DNA of 7,196 nt from Deltaproteobacteria bacterium. GTDB lineage: Bacteria; Myxococcota_A; Polyangia; JAAYKL01. Location: contig JAABTR010000471.1 in the NCBI GenBank assembly GCA_011389755.1, positions 1 through 7,196 of the forward strand. The letters run 5' to 3'. Below, piece by piece: positions 5,279 to 7,196 of this stretch; position 1 is the stretch's first letter, and each line of letters begins with the position of its first letter. A program made the translations under genes and the position numbers. Under the pieces are notes generated by a model. It made no database searches. It was not told the DNA's origin and saw only the letters and a list, made by a program, of their open reading frames with translations.

Positions 5279-7041
5279 GTTCCCGGCGCGTCCGCGTATT
5301 CGATGTCTATCTCCGCGGCGGACGCGGCGATCATTTTCTGAGACAACGCGGTAAACCCATTCACGAGCGCCTCGATGCGGTCCGAGGCGACGGCCGAGCC
5401 GGTATCGGTCGACTCCAATCCGACCTGATCCGCTTGCAGCGCTGCCAAGGTCGCGACCGACTCCAGGGAGGAGGCGGCGCTCGATATCTTTGGGATGTGT
5501 TCCCTCAAATCGCCGAGGGCGCCTCGGAGACCGCCGAGATGCTCCCGCAGGGATCCTCCTTCGGCAACCGCTTGAACCAAAAGCCCCGAAAGCTCATCGG
5601 TAAAACCTGTCAGCCGGTTTTCCAGCTCGCCTGTGCGAGCCCGCGCCTGTCTCAGCTCGGACAAGGACGCGCGAAAAGCGCCGAGGGCGTCGCCTTGGTC
5701 CACGGACGCCATGCTGCGCAGGTTTTCGTGGACCGAGTTGAGAGCGGCGGAGATCTTTTCTTGGCCGGCTCGTATCTCCTTGGCGAGGAACTGGGCGTCT
5801 TTTTCCAAAATGGCGTTGGAGGCGGTCTTGATCCGCATGACCACCTCGATGACCGACACCGTGTCCGAGAGCTTTTTCATCCGGGACAGCACCTTGGATA
5901 CGTGGCGCAGCTCCTTGGCGTTTGCCTCAAAAGCCTCCTGGCTGCGGGTGACAGCATCGTCTAGGTCGTCCAGCGCACCTAAGGCGCCCGCGAGATCTTC
6001 GACGCCGCGCCGGGCCGACGCGGCCACTTGCAGGTCCTCGGTTCGCAGCTCGTCGAGGGACGCGAGCGATTCAAAGACGGCTTCGAGTTGATCGAGGAGC
6101 TCTTTTAGCTGCTGCGTAAAACCCAAGACCTCTTTGCTGGTGTCCATGAGCAGCTCGCGGCTGAGGAGGGCGCCTTGTGAGACGAACGCGATGCCCGAGG
6201 CCATCTCACTGCCTTTTGCAGGGGGGGAGCCGATGAGAGGGATTTGCTCTTTGAGCTCGGTCCCCACCGCCGCGATGTGCTCGAGGCTCTGTCGCAGGAT
6301 GTCCCGGCTCTGAATGGCTCCCATCAAGTTTTTGATAACGGGACGCGCGGCGCCGCAGAGGGCTCCGGTCTGCTGGGCGTGTCGGTTGATCGAGTGCACC
6401 GCTTCATGACAACAGTGTGCACCGGAGACGACGTCCTGGATGGCTTCGAGGTTCACGTGGGCGAGCGTCTCGGTGAGCTTTTTTTGAACCTCTTGCAGCT
6501 GGGTCAGTCGTTGTTCGATGTTTTGCATCGCCCGAATGAATTCCCGCGCCACTTGGGAGACCTCGCGGGAGGCGGCGGTCAGCTCCTGGGTGATGGCGCC
6601 GAAGGCGGCGCCCGAGGTCCCCGCTGCCGACGACAACATCCGCGCGTTGAGGGCGACCAGGGTCAGATTGTCGGACACCTCTACCACCTCTTCGAGCTTG
6701 GAGTGGATGTCGCCTGTGTTGCGCTCGAGTCCAAAGAGCTGCTCGACGAGACCTGTGGCTCGCCGGCCACAGCGTTCGAGAAAGTGATCCAGGTTCGCAA
6801 AGGCGTCGCGCGTCGTTCCGGTGCCGCCGGAAAACGAGTCGAACAGTCGCGAAGAGCTCAGGGCAAACAGGCGTTCGCAGAGCCCTGCCAGGCGCGCGTC
6901 CATATCCGGGGCCTTGCCGGCGACGAGGTCGAAGGCCTCATCGAGGCTGGCGATGAGGCCTTCGACGATTTGCCGCGTTTGCGTGACGAAATGGCCGGCC
7001 TCTTCGACTTTTTCGGGAGAAAGTAGGTGCTGTGAGGTCAT
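5263..7041 (-). CDS. Soluble methyl-accepting-chemotaxis-like coiled-coil protein with degenerate signalling hairpin
   Basis: This 592-residue, almost wholly helical protein has no signal peptide, membrane segment, PAS or HAMP domain that I can see. Residues about 118-160 (EVVEVSDNLTLVALNARML...GAAFGAITQELTAASREVSQVA) follow the MCP hairpin pattern 'TNLLALNAAIEAARAGE..GRGFAVVA.EVR'. The EAARAGE tip, however, is replaced by SSAAGTSG, so normal CheA/CheW contacts are doubtful. A second similar helix, VSVIEVVMRIKTASNAILEKDAQFLAKEI (about 395-423), may be a partner or repeat. QSRDILRQSLEHI (244-256) contains D-x-x-x-Q (Asp247, Gln251), like the phosphatase helix of CheZ. Family knowledge suggests a cytoplasmic organiser or sensor of a chemosensory-like pathway; no che genes are in the window, and the receptor role is inference. 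The ATG at 7041 has AAGGGAG (plus 7051-7057) nine bases upstream. Its end converges with the radical SAM gene. Confidence 0.8.
   Translation of the reverse strand: MTSQHLLSPEKVEEAGHFVTQTRQIVEGLIASLDEAFDLVAGKAPDMDARLAGLCERLFALSSSRLFDSFSGGTGTTRDAFANLDHFLERCGRRATGLVEQLFGLERNTGDIHSKLEEVVEVSDNLTLVALNARMLSSAAGTSGAAFGAITQELTAASREVSQVAREFIRAMQNIEQRLTQLQEVQKKLTETLAHVNLEAIQDVVSGAHCCHEAVHSINRHAQQTGALCGAARPVIKNLMGAIQSRDILRQSLEHIAAVGTELKEQIPLIGSPPAKGSEMASGIAFVSQGALLSRELLMDTSKEVLGFTQQLKELLDQLEAVFESLASLDELRTEDLQVAASARRGVEDLAGALGALDDLDDAVTRSQEAFEANAKELRHVSKVLSRMKKLSDTVSVIEVVMRIKTASNAILEKDAQFLAKEIRAGQEKISAALNSVHENLRSMASVDQGDALGAFRASLSELRQARARTGELENRLTGFTDELSGLLVQAVAEGGSLREHLGGLRGALGDLREHIPKISSAASSLESVATLAALQADQVGLESTDTGSAVASDRIEALVNGFTALSQKMIAASAAEIDIEYADAPGTKTFF
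5287..5326. repeat. Nine-base inverted repeat just inside the convergent gene end
   Basis: CGCGTCCGC (5287-5295) is perfectly complementary to GCGGACGCG (5318-5326), with a 22-nt loop. It lies within the last codons of the MCP-like gene (residues about 572-584) and 31 bases beyond the stop of the radical SAM gene. On the plus strand it is followed by TTTT at 5334-5337, so it could act as a weak terminator or 3'-end stabiliser for that transcript. It may also be a chance product of GC-rich coding sequence. Confidence 0.3.
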
Positions 7042-7157
7042 GAAATCTGGCTCCCTTGAACGCCCGAGTCCTTCATTTTGACGTATCTTTTTTTTCCCTC
7101 GCGAGACTGCCCCCGGCGCTGGTCCACGCGAGCAATGAAAGGCACGGGCTTTTTATG

Positions 7158-7185
7158 TTTATCGGCTATTTGCCTGGGGAGTTAA
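7158..7185 (-). promoter_or_regulatory. Weak candidate promoter for the MCP-like gene
   Basis: On the minus strand TTAACT (plus 7180-7185) and GATAAA (plus 7158-7163) are 16 bases apart, each matching four of six consensus positions. This would give a leader of about 110 nt. The stretch 7042-7196 otherwise holds a T8 run (7088-7095), a CTCGCGAG palindrome (7098-7105) and no gene. Confidence 0.25.
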
Positions 7186-7196
7186 TGGCGTATTGC

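Noticed and set aside
6244..7026. Open frame of 260 codons on the plus strand opposite the MCP-like gene
   Set aside because: It is an antisense shadow of a long helical coding region and has no family resemblance.
1..7196. CRISPR array, tRNA or rRNA genes, insertion sequences, phage genes
   Set aside because: I saw no regularly spaced repeats, no tRNA-like cloverleaf sequence, and no transposase or integrase motif on either strand.

Overview
The window is GC-rich, densely coding bacterial chromosome with six protein genes and no RNA gene, insertion sequence or CRISPR array that I can see. The gene content points to a bacterium with elaborate c-di-GMP and chemotaxis-type signalling: a receiver-like/PilZ protein, an EAL-HDOD protein of the YuxH/CdgJ type and a soluble MCP-like protein. 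A lineage of the former Deltaproteobacteria (Myxococcota or a relative) would fit. That is an inference from gene style only, because no rRNA or other marker gene is present.

Layout. Positions 1-815 (minus strand) hold the N-terminal 271 residues of a PLP-dependent aminotransferase that runs off the left edge. A 225-bp divergent intergenic region (816-1040) carries a good sigma70-like promoter for it. Next on the plus strand come a degenerate receiver-PilZ protein (1041-1733) and, 41 bp later behind a near-perfect Shine-Dalgarno, an Hsp70 homologue consisting of the ATPase domain only (1775-2887). A small hairpin with a short T run follows. Then come an EAL-HDOD protein (best start GTG 3017, end 4273) and a radical SAM protein of the PflX/COG1313 group (4341-5255). 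A long, soluble, methyl-accepting-chemotaxis-like protein (5263-7041) lies on the minus strand, converging on the radical SAM gene with only 7 bp between the stop codons. The last 155 bp (7042-7196) are its upstream region.

How they may work together. The PilZ protein and the Hsp70 ATPase look like a two-gene operon. The first appears to have lost its phospho-acceptor Asp and the canonical PilZ arginines, and the second has lost the substrate-binding half of Hsp70. Each looks like a signalling scaffold or switch derived from a familiar machine. The EAL-HDOD gene next door keeps most EAL metal and catalytic positions but has an altered loop 6. The MCP-like protein has a degenerate signalling tip plus an internal D-x-x-x-Q helix that resembles the CheZ phosphatase motif. 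The aminotransferase and radical SAM genes look metabolic and are probably unrelated neighbours. The PilZ/Hsp70-ATPase pair is the best candidate for an undescribed module; a shared function is inference only.
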